Notes under the pieces: model-generated
What the model was told of the DNA's origin: nothing
What the model saw: the letters and a program-made list of their open reading frames with translations, nothing else
Databases searched by the model: none
Program-made: the position numbers and the translations under genes
Source of the DNA: Polysphondylium violaceum
Taxonomy: Eukaryota > Evosea > Eumycetozoa > Dictyosteliales > Dictyosteliaceae
Assembly: GCA_000277445.1 (NCBI GenBank)
Contig: AJWJ01000050.1
Coordinates: 1-64,000 of the forward strand
Direction: 5' to 3'
Length of the DNA: 64,000 bases
In this document: one piece after another, positions 1 to 10,469 of the stretch
Numbering within the stretch: position 1 is the stretch's first letter
Layout: each line of letters starts with the position of its first letter

Positions 1-467
1 TTATTTGTATAATAAATTTTGAAAAAAAAGATGTGTTGATCTTATCCATATCTTTTAGCTACAATCAAATATCAGATGTTTTAATTTATTGTTGATTTAT
101 TGTTTATGTAATTTTTTTAAGGATAAAAAACAATAATTATATTTAAAATTGTGATCAAAGACCAAAATTTAATTGATAAAAATTACATTGGACAATTGAC
201 CCATTTAAAACTTGATCCAACTGAGAAATATGTCTACACTCGACCCTCAATTCCTCTCAGCTCAAATGTTTATTTCTTTATGTCAAATAAGAAAAGTTAA
301 ACATTGATCTATTAAACACTAATAATTTTGATTCGTTAATTTCTCGGTATTTCTTTATTTATGCGTGAAAAATTTAAAAAAGTTGATTATATATGTCGAT
401 TTCGTATCAAATATTGAATATATGTATTTGAAAACAAGAGTGAATTGATTTGTAAAAGGAAATTGTT
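1..467. other. Spacer with a coding-like terminal exon or relic
   Basis: Mostly AT-rich spacer. On the plus strand positions 127-300 form an open frame of 57 codons with protein-like composition, ending in ...YFFMSNKKS and a TAA at 298-300. An in-frame stop lies just before it and no good ATG is seen. It could be the last exon of a gene that starts before the window (a weak AG acceptor lies near 158) or a decayed gene. No family was recognised. Confidence 0.35.
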
Positions 468-698
468 TTATACGATGATATTGGTAGTTGCAGTGGATGG
501 TGGATAACCAAAATAATATTTATGTGGATTGGCATTATCAGCTACCCAAATACAAGGTCCTCCAATTGCAATTATATAATAACAAGAATTGCCATTTTGA
601 CCATTACCAGAAGATGAGCCACTTGACATTGATGTTTGGCTAGAACTTTTCATTGATTTGAAGGGGCTTGAGATTGAAGATAAGGCTTTAAAGATCAT
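468..698 (-). CDS. Small Ser/Gly-rich protein, hssA-like N-terminus
   Basis: A single-exon 76-residue protein starting at an ATG in an AT-rich context. The first half is Ser-rich (ISSPFKSMKSSSQ, then MSSGSSSGNGQNGN). The second half has two Cys and an aromatic tail (HKYYFGYPPST). The Ser-rich opening recalls the small hssA/sigN-type proteins of dictyostelids, but the Gly-rich C-terminus typical of that family is missing, so this is only a resemblance. No signal peptide or membrane segment is evident. It has no close neighbour on the same strand and stands alone at the edge of the window. Its function is unknown. Confidence 0.5.
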   Translation of the reverse strand: MIFKALSSISSPFKSMKSSSQTSMSSGSSSGNGQNGNSCYYIIAIGGPCIWVADNANPHKYYFGYPPSTATTNIIV

Positions 699-1069
699 TT
701 TAAATTTATATTTGTTTTAGAAAGATATTATACTTTAGTATATATATTTGTTTGTTTTTGATTTATTGATTAAACAAAAAAAAATGGAGATGTATTTATA
801 CAAATTAATTTGAACAGATAAAATTCTATTTAAAGATCGTTTCAAATTAAAAGTCGAAATGGCCACTTTTAGTAGACAAGGTTTGCTAAATGTGATAAAA
901 TAGGAATAAAAGCAATCCATTTCCCTATTTATATAGTTCTATCATTAATCTCGATGAATACGATACAAAAATGGCTTATATGGGTTTCTTTTTAAAAAGC
1001 CTCCCCCAAACGATTCCTACCCCACATTTTGCAAAAACAGTTTACAATTTTTTTTAAAATAAAAAAAAA

Positions 1070-1511
1070 AAAAGATCAAGAAAAAAAAAAGTGATCAGGA
1101 TCAAAAGATTGTTCTATTTTTAAAAAAAAGAGTAAATTGAGGGTAAAAGATTTTAAACCCCAACCAATGTTCTCATACCTTTTTTCAACATATCTTTTTA
1201 TCTTGTTTGGAAAATAAATCTGTTATCTTTTTAAAAATCATCTTATTATAGCTCACTAACATTTATTTACGCAATAAAAAAAATAATCTTTCTTTTTTTA
1301 GATGATTATTATTAGATTTATTGAAATCAATAAATTTAATAGGTAACAACTATGATAACCATATGTGATTGATGGGTAACTTAATAAGAAGCCAAAAGTG
1401 TAGCTAGAGCTCGGGTTAACAGATGGTTGGTAAGTTGGTAAAGTGAATATATCTTCCCTTTGAGAGTAAAAATTATTGTTTACAGAATCATTCCTTTGAT
1501 CAACAATTGGC
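1070..1511 (-). pseudogene. Decayed partial copy of the CBM49 gene and its 3' flank
   Basis: Positions 1338-1511 align base by base with the 3' half of the intact CBM49 gene at 7699-8151. Shared stretches include ggttaacagatggttggtaa and the run around tgtttacagaatcattcc. About 120 bp of the coding sequence is missing in the middle and the 5' half is absent. The homology continues into non-coding DNA: 1070-1337 matches the 3' flank of the intact gene (about 7485-7700). This is therefore a segmental duplicate, not a retrocopy. It cannot encode a full domain. Confidence 0.75.
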
Positions 1512-1887
1512 TTTAAAAATGGAGAAAGCTTACTGGCAGGGATGATTTATTAGGGACTATATCATTGAACAGTGTTTACCTTAAATTCGATTATCTTGAC
1601 ATTTTCTTCAAAGATTACAAAAGATCTCATATATGATCCAACTACCAATTTAAAATTAGAGTATTTTACATCATTTAATCAATCATGAATTGTTTCTCTA
1701 AAAAAATATTATCATTTAAGTGGTTTACTATTTGTTAGTTGTAGAAAATATAAGATAATAACCAACTCACCTTGACCTATACATAAAACATTCCATATGC
1801 ACGTTGTACTAGAGGATTTCTTCTATATTATCGGTGGTCCTCGCGTTGACTTATAGAAAGCCTCAATTTGATTAATCAAATTATTTC

Positions 1888-1984
1888 AAAATCCAAACAT
1901 GCTTGTCCTATATTTAGATAAAATATCTTTAATAATTTTATATATTATCTTTACTGTTTTTTAGGACAAGCATATTTGGATTTT
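1888..1984. repeat. Inverted repeat with 23 bp arms
   Basis: The left arm 1888-1910 (aaaatccaaacatgcttgtc...) and right arm 1962-1984 are reverse complements over 23 bp with one mismatch, around a 51 bp AT-rich loop. It could be a foldback/MITE remnant or a hairpin RNA. No coding role is visible. Confidence 0.6.
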
Positions 1985-2284
1985 ATATTCAGAGTAGACA
2001 CACTAGAGGCAATAGTACTACTGGTTAGAAAAAAAGTGTTTGTTGGATGACAGGTGAATTTTAATATGTGGGCTGAAATACTACCAATAGAGTATTTAAT
2101 GGTGATTCCATTGGTATTCTCTGTTTCAGTTTCAGTATATAATTATCCTATTCCTAATAGATTAATCATTATGGAACAAGAATGGGTAATATTAAGCAAA
2201 TTACACTTTTGGGGATATTTGAAAGACTGTAAATAACTTTTAAATACTTTACGATCTTAAAATGAGTTATTTTTTTAATTTATT

Positions 2285-5200
2285 TTAATTTAAATTTTTC
2301 ATCTTGTTTTTAATATCGGCATTAAATTTGTTTGTTTGACGTTTTTTGTAGAAATAATAAACTGTTGATGTAACAATAATAGCAACAAATGCAGCACAGC
2401 CTATTGCTATACCCGCAATTTGGGCGCCAGTTAATTTAGATTTACGTGCACCACATACTGCATTATCATTATCAGATGCTGGTCTATTATCAACAAGAAT
2501 TGAGAAATCGGGATCAAGTTGTGCTAATCGACTATAGAATGGTATATTAATACCAATGAATGTTTGCGATTTACTCGTAGTTTCAATTGCATTGTATTCT
2601 GAGTCTAATAAAGTATTTGTAACATATTTAACTCTGCCATCAATAACACCACGTTTAATAAATCTACCATATAAACTATTCTTGTCAATTTGCATTTTAA
2701 TAAACTCTGATTCAGAATCAACAACATCACCAATTTGTTTACTTGAACATTCATCATTATTATGATCTGATTCAATTGACGCTGATAACACAAGTTGTAA
2801 TGAATTTAGTGATGATTTAAAACTATAGTTTGTAATATTAATTGAGTATTTTAATGAATGTGGATTCATTTGTAATTGTTGATTGGCAAATGTAATATTA
2901 ATTGCTTCATTAATGTTGAAATAATCTATTGATACACCAATATTTGTTATTGATTGATCATTGTTATTTTTTAATGATGCTGAATAAATGTAACCTGTTG
3001 AGTTTGTATATTGTTGATACCTTGATTGTGTATTATTTGAAACTATCCATTTATCAAATGAGTATCTATTTAATACATTATTATTATTATCTAATTCATT
3101 TAATGCAACAACCGATATAATTGCATACAAGACATTATTATTATCAATAGTTGGAATTGTAAAGTTTGATTCTGGTGTTGTATTATTAATCTTTGGTGGT
3201 ACGATAATAACTTGAGATGAACAATCTAAACCAATATAGGGTGATCTACAAACACAACCATTGGAAGTACAATCACCATGATCACTACATTGATTTAGAC
3301 ATGGTTGTGGTGAATTATTAGGTATATTTGAATCACTGCTCAAGTTATTATTCTCGCTAGATGAACTACTACTGTCGGGTGGTGGAGTATAATCTTTTAA
3401 GTCAAGTTTATAAAGGTTAGAAACTAGTGGGGCTCTTTCTACTGAAATATAAATATACTCCATATCAAAACTAGGGATACCCTCTAATTCAATAAGTGTA
3501 ACAGTTGATCTTTTTGGAGTTAGTTTTCTAATAATATTGAAATCTTTATCTTGGAAGATTACAGTATCAAGTCCACCAAATTGTTTACCAAATAAAATTA
3601 AATCACCACCATGAATTGAGAGACCGCTAGTTGAAAAAATTGAAATGTTTAGATTGAGAACTGGAGATACTTGTATTTCATTTACTGGTAATTTATCAGT
3701 AGAATATCCTTTAAAGTTACTTTGATTATCAACAATTCCAAATAATGATACTTTAATACCATTGGGGAACCCAAATCCATAGGGAATTTCAAATTTACAT
3801 TGATATGAGGCAAACGTTTCATTAGAGCTAACCAATACTGCCTCTTGGAAAATTGGAGAAGAAGACATTTGATGAAGATAGATCTTGGGAAGAGAGGCTA
3901 ATAAAATACCAGATTCGTCAGAGGTTACGAAATCAAAGGTTACCAATCTTGGATTTAGTTCATTTAATACACCAGAATATGTAGTATCAATATACTTTGG
4001 ATAAAAGTCAAAAGATATCAAGGATGGGGCAACATTTTCCTGTTGAGCATAGATGCAATTAGTGGTGATAGAGAATGTTTTCATATCGACAGTTGTGAGG
4101 AACGGTGTTTGAAAAGGATAGTTATAAAACTTATCATAAAATGAAATGAAATCATTTTCATCATAAAGATATGCATATCTCATATAAAACTCTTGAGATT
4201 TACATTTACTATTGACAGGTATGGTAATTTCATAGATACCTGAATATTTATCTCCAGAAACCAATCCATTCTTTGGTGATATGAAAAAAGTATAATCAAC
4301 CAAATCTAAACCACTTTGAATTTTGATTGTACCGTTTTTAAATCCATTAATAGAATCAATTACATTAAATCTCCATGTAATATTGGTATAGGCCATACTT
4401 GTTTCAATATCAACACTTTTACTTGGTGTTAGAGATAATATTTGAATAACTGGTCCCATGATATCACCTAGTGTTGATTTTACTGTAAATCCAGCCTGTG
4501 ATCCAAATAGTTTTCTTTTTTTTTAATCTAATTAGTACAAATAATTAAATTGATTTGTTTAAAAAAATACATCTACTTACTGTAATTGAAATGTGTCTAA
4601 ATATTGACCTTGGGATAAAGATAAAGAATAAGAATATTGACCAGAAATATAATTCTTGGGAACTGTAATATTAAATTTAAAGGCTCCTATTGCCTCATCA
4701 TACTCTCCTGGTCTAATATAATAATATAAATTTGTCAAGGGGTTAATATTATAAATTTGTGGTTTTATGTCTTTGAATTCAAATGGATAAGAAATATATA
4801 AAATATTATTCTTAGCTTGATTTGAAACATCTAACTCACTATGTTCAAATCGAACGTTGGTTATATTACTTGCTTCAATATTCACTATTTGAGATAAATT
4901 TTTGTTAAAATTAAAGGAATTTTTAATAATATAACTACGTTTACTCCTACTTACTGTTAGGCCATATATCTAATTTAATAGTTAGATAATCTGTTAAAAA
5001 AGTTGTTTTAGAGTTTGACACAACATCATAGGGTATAAAGGACTGAAATGATGATAAAATATATTGATTTAAATCGATTACAATCTCATAAAGGCCATCT
5101 TTAAAGTTACCTCTGAATAAATTCTTTGAAGACCATAAATCAGTATTTAAAAATTTAAATCCTGATAAATTATCAGAGATATTCATTTGAATGATCAAAT

Positions 5201-6876
5201 AATTTCTTATTGTGGACAATTCAATTTGTTTTAAAATTGGAGGTAGAGAATCAACTATTTAATAAAAATTAATTAAATATTAGTATTTTAATACTGAGCT
5301 TTATAATAAAATAAATACTAATACCTACTTGGTCCTGGGAGGTTGGTAAAAGTATGGGAAAGGCCTTGAGATAACTTGTCATAGTAATTGATTTTAAAAC
5401 TCGACCAATGAGGTGATACGAAAGCACATAGCTCTATTGTAAAACTATTCATGTTACCTTCAGCCAAGTATAATGGTGCTGTACTTCCCATTGGAGAATA
5501 ATTCTCCCCATCAATAGAATAATCGAAATTGGGACCCATAGTTGTTATAAAACTAGATGTTGCAACTCCACTACTAATATTATAGTTTGATGAATCTGAT
5601 ATTCTGGAAAATGGTACAATATTTGCTAAATTTATAGATTTAAATAAGTATATGTTACGAAAATTAAAAGTATTAACATTTCATACATACAAAGATGGTT
5701 AACAGTTTTAGGAACGTTTGTAAAAAGATTATTTTCTAAATATCTAAAGGAAAAAGTATCAGAGGTAAAAGTATCTTGGAATGATATAGAAGTGAAATAA
5801 GTTTCTTGAATTAAATTCGGATCAGTATTGTTTTGTGAAAGTAGGAAAGGATAGAATGGAATTTGTATTGGACTCCAAGGAATATACATTAGAAATGGTT
5901 TCTCATTACCAGATTTGGTTATTTCAAATCTACTGTACAAACAAGAGGTATAAACATTAGAATTATCAGCAAGCAAAATATTATTTGCAGCTATAATATT
6001 ATTTGCAGCTAGAATATTAAAACTATTATTAATATTATTATTCCTAATATTTTTTAATCCTAAATCAAATACTTACCGCTATCAATAAAACTAGCAAATG
6101 GGGGCAATGGAGTTAGGTATCCAGGCGCATTAGGATAAACCACAGTAATACTGACATTATTTAAAATATCTGACCAGAGTTTAGTAGGAGAAAGAACTAG
6201 AGTAACTTTATAAATATTACTCGTCATAGCCTCTACTCTTATACTTTCATAAGAATCTGTCGATGCTTGGAATGAACCTATCAAAGGAGGAGCCTGTAGT
6301 TTTATAAACTCTGGAATTTGAAAAAAATAAAATGGATCTGCAGCCGATACAACACTACTATAGCTAAAACCTAAATAATCTGAAAACTTCTTTAGAGTTA
6401 CAAATGATGGTGGTGCTAAAAATAAAATTTACATATTAATTATAGAATTAGTAATTGTTAGGATGCTACTAATAGATGTTGTACAATGCGGTAGAGTACT
6501 CACATGTACAGGTAGCAGAGATTAACTTTTCACTAGGTAATCCGTTATCTGTAATGGTAATGATAATTGTATAATCTCCTGCACTATTGAGAGTAACTTG
6601 AACTCGATATAAATATTTTCCCTCCTCCTGAGCTAAAGTGTTAAGATCATATTGATAATTTACCCCTGTAATTATCAATACTTCATTTCCATTGTCACCC
6701 TTTAGAAGAATATCATAATCAAAAACACATTTTCTTTGTGACATAGAAACAAATTCAGCATATTTATCATTTCTTCCTTGAGGTGTCACATCAGAGAATG
6801 AGTAAGATCCATACACAGATAGACAACTCGATAATATTAATATTATTAGGAAAACATTAAGCTTATTACTCCTCAT
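2285..6876 (-). CDS. comC-like EGF-domain type I transmembrane protein
   Basis: Seven exons: 6504-6876, 6077-6415, 5691-6008, 5329-5625, 4955-5254, 4581-4884, 2285-4514. They join in phase to 1386 residues. Residues 1-23 form a signal peptide (core FLIILILSSCLS). About 1000 residues of extracellular beta-type repeats follow, roughly one per exon. A single six-Cys EGF module sits at 1049-1075 (CLNQCSDHGDCTSNGCVC), after a Ser-rich linker. A further C-terminal ectodomain leads to one membrane span at about 1342-1366 and a short Lys/Asn tail. This layout matches the dictyostelid comC-like EGF family, implicated in cell-cell communication and adhesion. The exact ligand is unknown. Exons 2-5 are symmetric (phase 1-1). 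The exon 3 acceptor may be 6008 or 5990, because a short tandem duplication offers two in-frame AGs. Partial copies of this gene lie next door. Confidence 0.85.
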
Positions 6877-7178
6877 TGTATCTCTGTTGTTATTTCATAT
6901 CAAATAATTAAGATGAAATTTAAAAACCGAATCAACAAAAAAAAAAAAAATCAACAATACAAGGAGAACCCATCTTTCACAATCGCTTAGATAATATCAA
7001 GATATTTTGGTTTTTTCGGGGTTTTTTAGGGGTTTTTAGAAATTTTAAAAAATTTAAAAAATTGTTTTTTTTGGGATGTATGGAAAATATATTAAAAAAT
7101 GAAATAAAAAGACTTTAAAAAATATTTTGTGTGAAAAAAATTTACCCTATACTGTTATAAAAATCTATTAGACTTATC
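6877..7178. other. Promoter-side spacer of the comC-like gene
   Basis: AT-rich, with A runs and a TTTTTAGGGGTTTTTAG-like stretch near 7010-7040. It should hold the promoter of the comC-like gene transcribed leftwards. No distinct element was recognised. Confidence 0.4.
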
Positions 7179-7485
7179 TTAAAATACAGTATTTTTTAAA
7201 CAAATACCTTTTGCTCTCTTATAGAACAACTGTTGTCTTTGTTGCTCTTTTTTTTGACACATACAGTAGATTCCTCTCATGCAACCTTTGCTACGTAGAC
7301 AATTGGGGTTATCTTTAAATATTGAGAAATCAGGATCGATTTGTGCCAATTGACTATAGAATGGTATATTAATACCAATGAATGTTTGAATTTACTCGTT
7401 TCTTCTTTACTTTATATTTTGAGTCTGATAATGTATTTGTAACATATTTAACTTTGTCATCAATAACACCAGGTTTAATTAATCT
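7179..7485 (-). pseudogene. Fragment of the comC-like gene's 3' region
   Basis: Positions 7321-7485 are a diverged copy of 2499-2665, the region encoding residues about 1261-1315 of the comC-like protein. The shared stretch around gactatagaatggtatatta is nearly exact. The copy contains small indels that break the frame. Past the DPDFSI motif the homology stops and an unrelated tail follows (DNPNCLRSKGCMRGIYC... to a stop at 7179), so the membrane anchor is lost. On its upstream side the coding match ends at a T-run followed by AG, like a splice acceptor. It joins directly to the flank of the CBM49 gene and shows how the two families were duplicated together. Confidence 0.7.
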
Positions 7486-7698
7486 AAAAAAAAAGATCAG
7501 AATCACAAGATTGTTCTATTTTTAAAAAAGTAAATTAAAATTTTTTTAAATCCCGACCCAGTTATCATACTGTTTTTCAAAATATCTTTTTATCTTATAA
7601 AAACCATCTTATTTTAGCTCCTCACATATATTTACAAAAAAATAAATATTATTCTTTTTTTAGATCATTATTATTAGATTTATTTGAAATTAATAAAT
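7486..7698. other. 3' flank of the CBM49 gene, duplicated at 1070-1337
   Basis: AT-rich non-coding DNA with clear base-level similarity to 1070-1337. It links the comC-like fragment to the intact CBM49 gene. Confidence 0.6.
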
Positions 7699-8151
7699 TT
7701 AATAGGTAACAGCTTTGATAACCATATGTGGTTGATGGGTACCTTTGATAATGAAACCAAAAGTGTAACTTGAGCTTGGGTTAACAGATGGTTGGTAAGT
7801 TGGTAAAGAGAGAACGTTACCGATTTTAGCAATGTTCCAAATGGAGGAGTTGTCTCTTAAAGTAAGAGAATCATCAGTAGCAATGAATAAGTTTGTGATC
7901 TTTCTTGGTAAATGGTTGGTGACAGTTACTTCCCATTGAGAGTAAATACAATTGTTTACAGAATCATTCCATTGGCCAACCATTCTAACACCCATAGTTA
8001 CTTCTTGGCAGCTCCACCATGGTAAAACTTTGCAATTGCTATCAATCATAACACAGATATCATTAGCACCACATGGTTTTGGACAAACAAAACTGGCATG
8101 TGCAACAGCAACTGTTAATAATAAAGCACAAAGAATTTGAATTGATTTCAT
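7699..8151 (-). CDS. Secreted CBM49 carbohydrate-binding protein
   Basis: A single-exon protein of 150 residues. I chose the ATG at 8151 because it is followed directly by a signal peptide (IQILCALLLTVAVAHA). The frame is open 21 codons further upstream, but that stretch looks non-coding. Residues about 20-50 hold a Cys-rich segment (CPKPCGANDICVMIDSNCK). The rest is a CBM49-type beta-sandwich: an aromatic-rich start, then IYSQWEVTVTNHLPRKITNL, SIWNIAKIG, LSLPTYQPSVNP and YTFGFIIKG. In dictyostelids CBM49 proteins bind cellulose of the stalk, spore coat or slime sheath, so an extracellular matrix role is likely. A decayed partial copy lies at 1070-1511. Confidence 0.8.
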   Translation of the reverse strand: MKSIQILCALLLTVAVAHASFVCPKPCGANDICVMIDSNCKVLPWWSCQEVTMGVRMVGQWNDSVNNCIYSQWEVTVTNHLPRKITNLFIATDDSLTLRDNSSIWNIAKIGNVLSLPTYQPSVNPSSSYTFGFIIKGTHQPHMVIKAVTY

Positions 8152-8415
8152 TTTTATATTATTAAGTTTGTAAATTAAATAGTTTAATTTTATATTTAAA
8201 TTCTTCAATTCCAATGCTATTTATACATTTTTATTTTTCTCAAAATATTAATTTTAAATTATTCCAATGATCTATTTCTACATTTATCAATGTTGGAGAC
8301 ATAAATCGCCATATATTGCATTTGTTTTTTAGATTAGATATTTATACCCCCACACAAATACACATAATTTTATTTTTTTTTTTTTTGAAAAGATGTTATC
8401 ATCACTCTTAAATAC

Positions 8416-10469
8416 TTATTTAAAAGTATTCGAATATAAAAAACTACAATATTCTTTGGCTTTGTTTTTACATTGAATTTCTTCTTGAGGTGGTATATAG
8501 TGTTCAAAATACTTTAACATTAATTTACCAAAACCTTGAAGATAGGGGTGGAATTCAAAACATTGACTTAAATACAAATAGGCCAAAATATTGTATTTTT
8601 TTTTTGAAAGACTAATTTTAACAATCTGAATAAATACGGGTACTAATTCTTTTCTAGCCCATCCATAATCATCAAAAACACCTCTTTGAAGAATAAAATC
8701 AAATATAGTGTAGTCTTGAGTATCCAAATTTTTGATAATCAATTCTCTATTTACTCTTTCATTTTTCAAAAAACTTCCTCTAAATAATACATCCACATAT
8801 TGCAACATTGTTCGCAAGAATTGAGGTTGATATTTTCTATACAATGATCTTGAGAGCTGAACGGGTTCAAGAATTTTGTCTAAAGGCTTATGTCGAAGAC
8901 TAGAAAAATGGCAATCATATTCTGGGTCAGTTTTGTTTATGAAAAAAAGAAAAGGTTGGAGAAAACGTTTTACTGATGGATCTAGACCTGCAAGGGTCCA
9001 TCTATCTTTGATCAGGGAAGTAAGCTTTAGTGATAAATCTGTCTGTACCAAAAAACCAGATTGATACAGATAGTTTAAAACTTTAACAGGGAGTTTGTTT
9101 TTTGAGTTTAATTCTAAATAGTCCAACGAGAATACTGTTCCTTTGGTTTCGATGATATAGCGTACTATTTCTATATCATCTCTCTTGGCTGCTTCAATCA
9201 ATACTCTCTGAGAACTATACAAAGGTACATTAAAGTTTGGTTCATGAGAGTCTAGGTACTTTAGAAATTCCAAATCCAATAAACAAGTTTCTTTAAAACA
9301 AATATTCTTTGATACTTTTTGTTGAATGAGATAACGAATGATTTCATAGTTTGATTCCAACGGTGGATCACTTTCAAATAGTTCTGCAGACTTTGTTTTT
9401 TTAACCAAAAACTCCACATAAGGTTTATCATTTGTTTTACAAGCCCATTTCATACACTCCGCCAAATTAAATTTAAATAATGGACTATAATCATCCAACC
9501 ATTTAAAGATTTCCAAACTCTTGCAAACACAAACAATATTTAAGCTGGATATCCTTTGTCTTAAATTGAGTCGAAAAGCCAATACCACAGTTTTAATCAA
9601 ATCTAGATATTTGGAATTCACCAAAGCTCTAATTAATCGATGAATGAGCTGTTTATATTCTTTGTTGTGATTCTTTTCATCGACAACAAAGTCAATACCA
9701 AACAAAGGGATATGAGATCGAGGTGGATGTTTTTTATCATTCCAAAGTTTAAAATTAAGTAGTTTTGATTGTGGAATGAAATATTCCACCAGCCCAACAT
9801 TATCAATTTCTAAAGCTTCCAAAATGGTGATGTGGAGTAATTGTTGATTTCCATCGGACAACAGTTGCTCTTTAATATAACACAAGAATCAGCATCATTG
9901 TTGGCATTCATTTTACAGAGTTGTTGGGGTAAATAAGCTTTAAACTTGAGATCATCGAAAAACAATTTAAGAAAGTGAATTGATCTTGATTCACAAATAG
10001 ATTCTCCAATACCAGGGGAATAGACAATCGGAGGCTTGAGATGTTTTTTCAACAGATATTGATATATTTCATAATTGTTTCCTTTGCTTAACGAAGAGAT
10101 TATATCTTGCTTTTCAATGATATGGTCCATGTGTTCTGACAACTCTTTATAGATTCTTTTAAACAAAGACAGGGGGAAATTTGGCCAAGAAAATAAGGCC
10201 ATCAAAGAATCTTCATTAATTTTAAATGAATAGAAACGATGGCAATTTGGTAGTTTTAATCGGGTGTTGTTGTAAAAGAGTTGGAATCTATATTCAAGTA
10301 ACTTTAAATTCCTCTCTTGGCATATTTTCAGAATAGGATAGTTAAACATATCAAAAGGTGTTTTGTGATACACCAGGCAATCGTTTAAGTAGTCATCTTT
10401 ACAAACTCTGAAAATATGTTTTCTAAGTACTCGATTTTGAAATATTCTAAAAAATAATTCATTATTCAT
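8416..10469 (-). pseudogene. Ankyrin-family gene with one frameshift (or sequence error)
   Basis: Two overlapping frames make one protein. Residues 1 to about 192 run from the ATG at 10469 (MNNELFFRIFQNRVLRKHIF) to about 9893; about 489 more follow in another frame from about 9885 to 8416. The total of about 680 residues fits the large dictyostelid family of ankyrin-like helical-repeat proteins that open with an MN-x-LFF-x-IF-x-N motif. Recurrent units such as SKYLDLIKTVVLAFRLNLRQ and RDDIEIVRYIIE look ankyrin-like. I looked for an intron bridging the frames: the only GT-AG pair near the junction is about 47 bp and creates a stop at the join. A single-base indel or sequencing error is therefore more likely. 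Function is unknown. The ATG 17 codons downstream of the first one in frame was chosen because the family motif starts there. Confidence 0.6.

Larger units (their letters stand above)
699..2284. other. Spacer with duplicated-gene relics and a hairpin
   Basis: There is no intact gene here. It holds A/T runs (about 1050-1140), a decayed CBM49 gene copy (1070-1511), a coding-like plus-strand stretch at 1546-1686 that changes frame once near 1636, an inverted repeat (1888-1984), and a 56-codon open frame from an ATG at 2069 to 2236 that does not resemble anything known. The mix suggests gene debris rather than regulatory spacer. Confidence 0.5.

Noticed and set aside
735-920. Minus-strand 61-codon frame
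   Set aside because: AT-driven composition (Ile, Lys, Tyr, Phe), no family likeness or splice context.
9840-9960. 47 bp intron joining the two ankyrin frames
   Set aside because: The GTAAAA...TTAAAG pair creates a stop codon at the join, and the other nearby AG sites do not restore phase.
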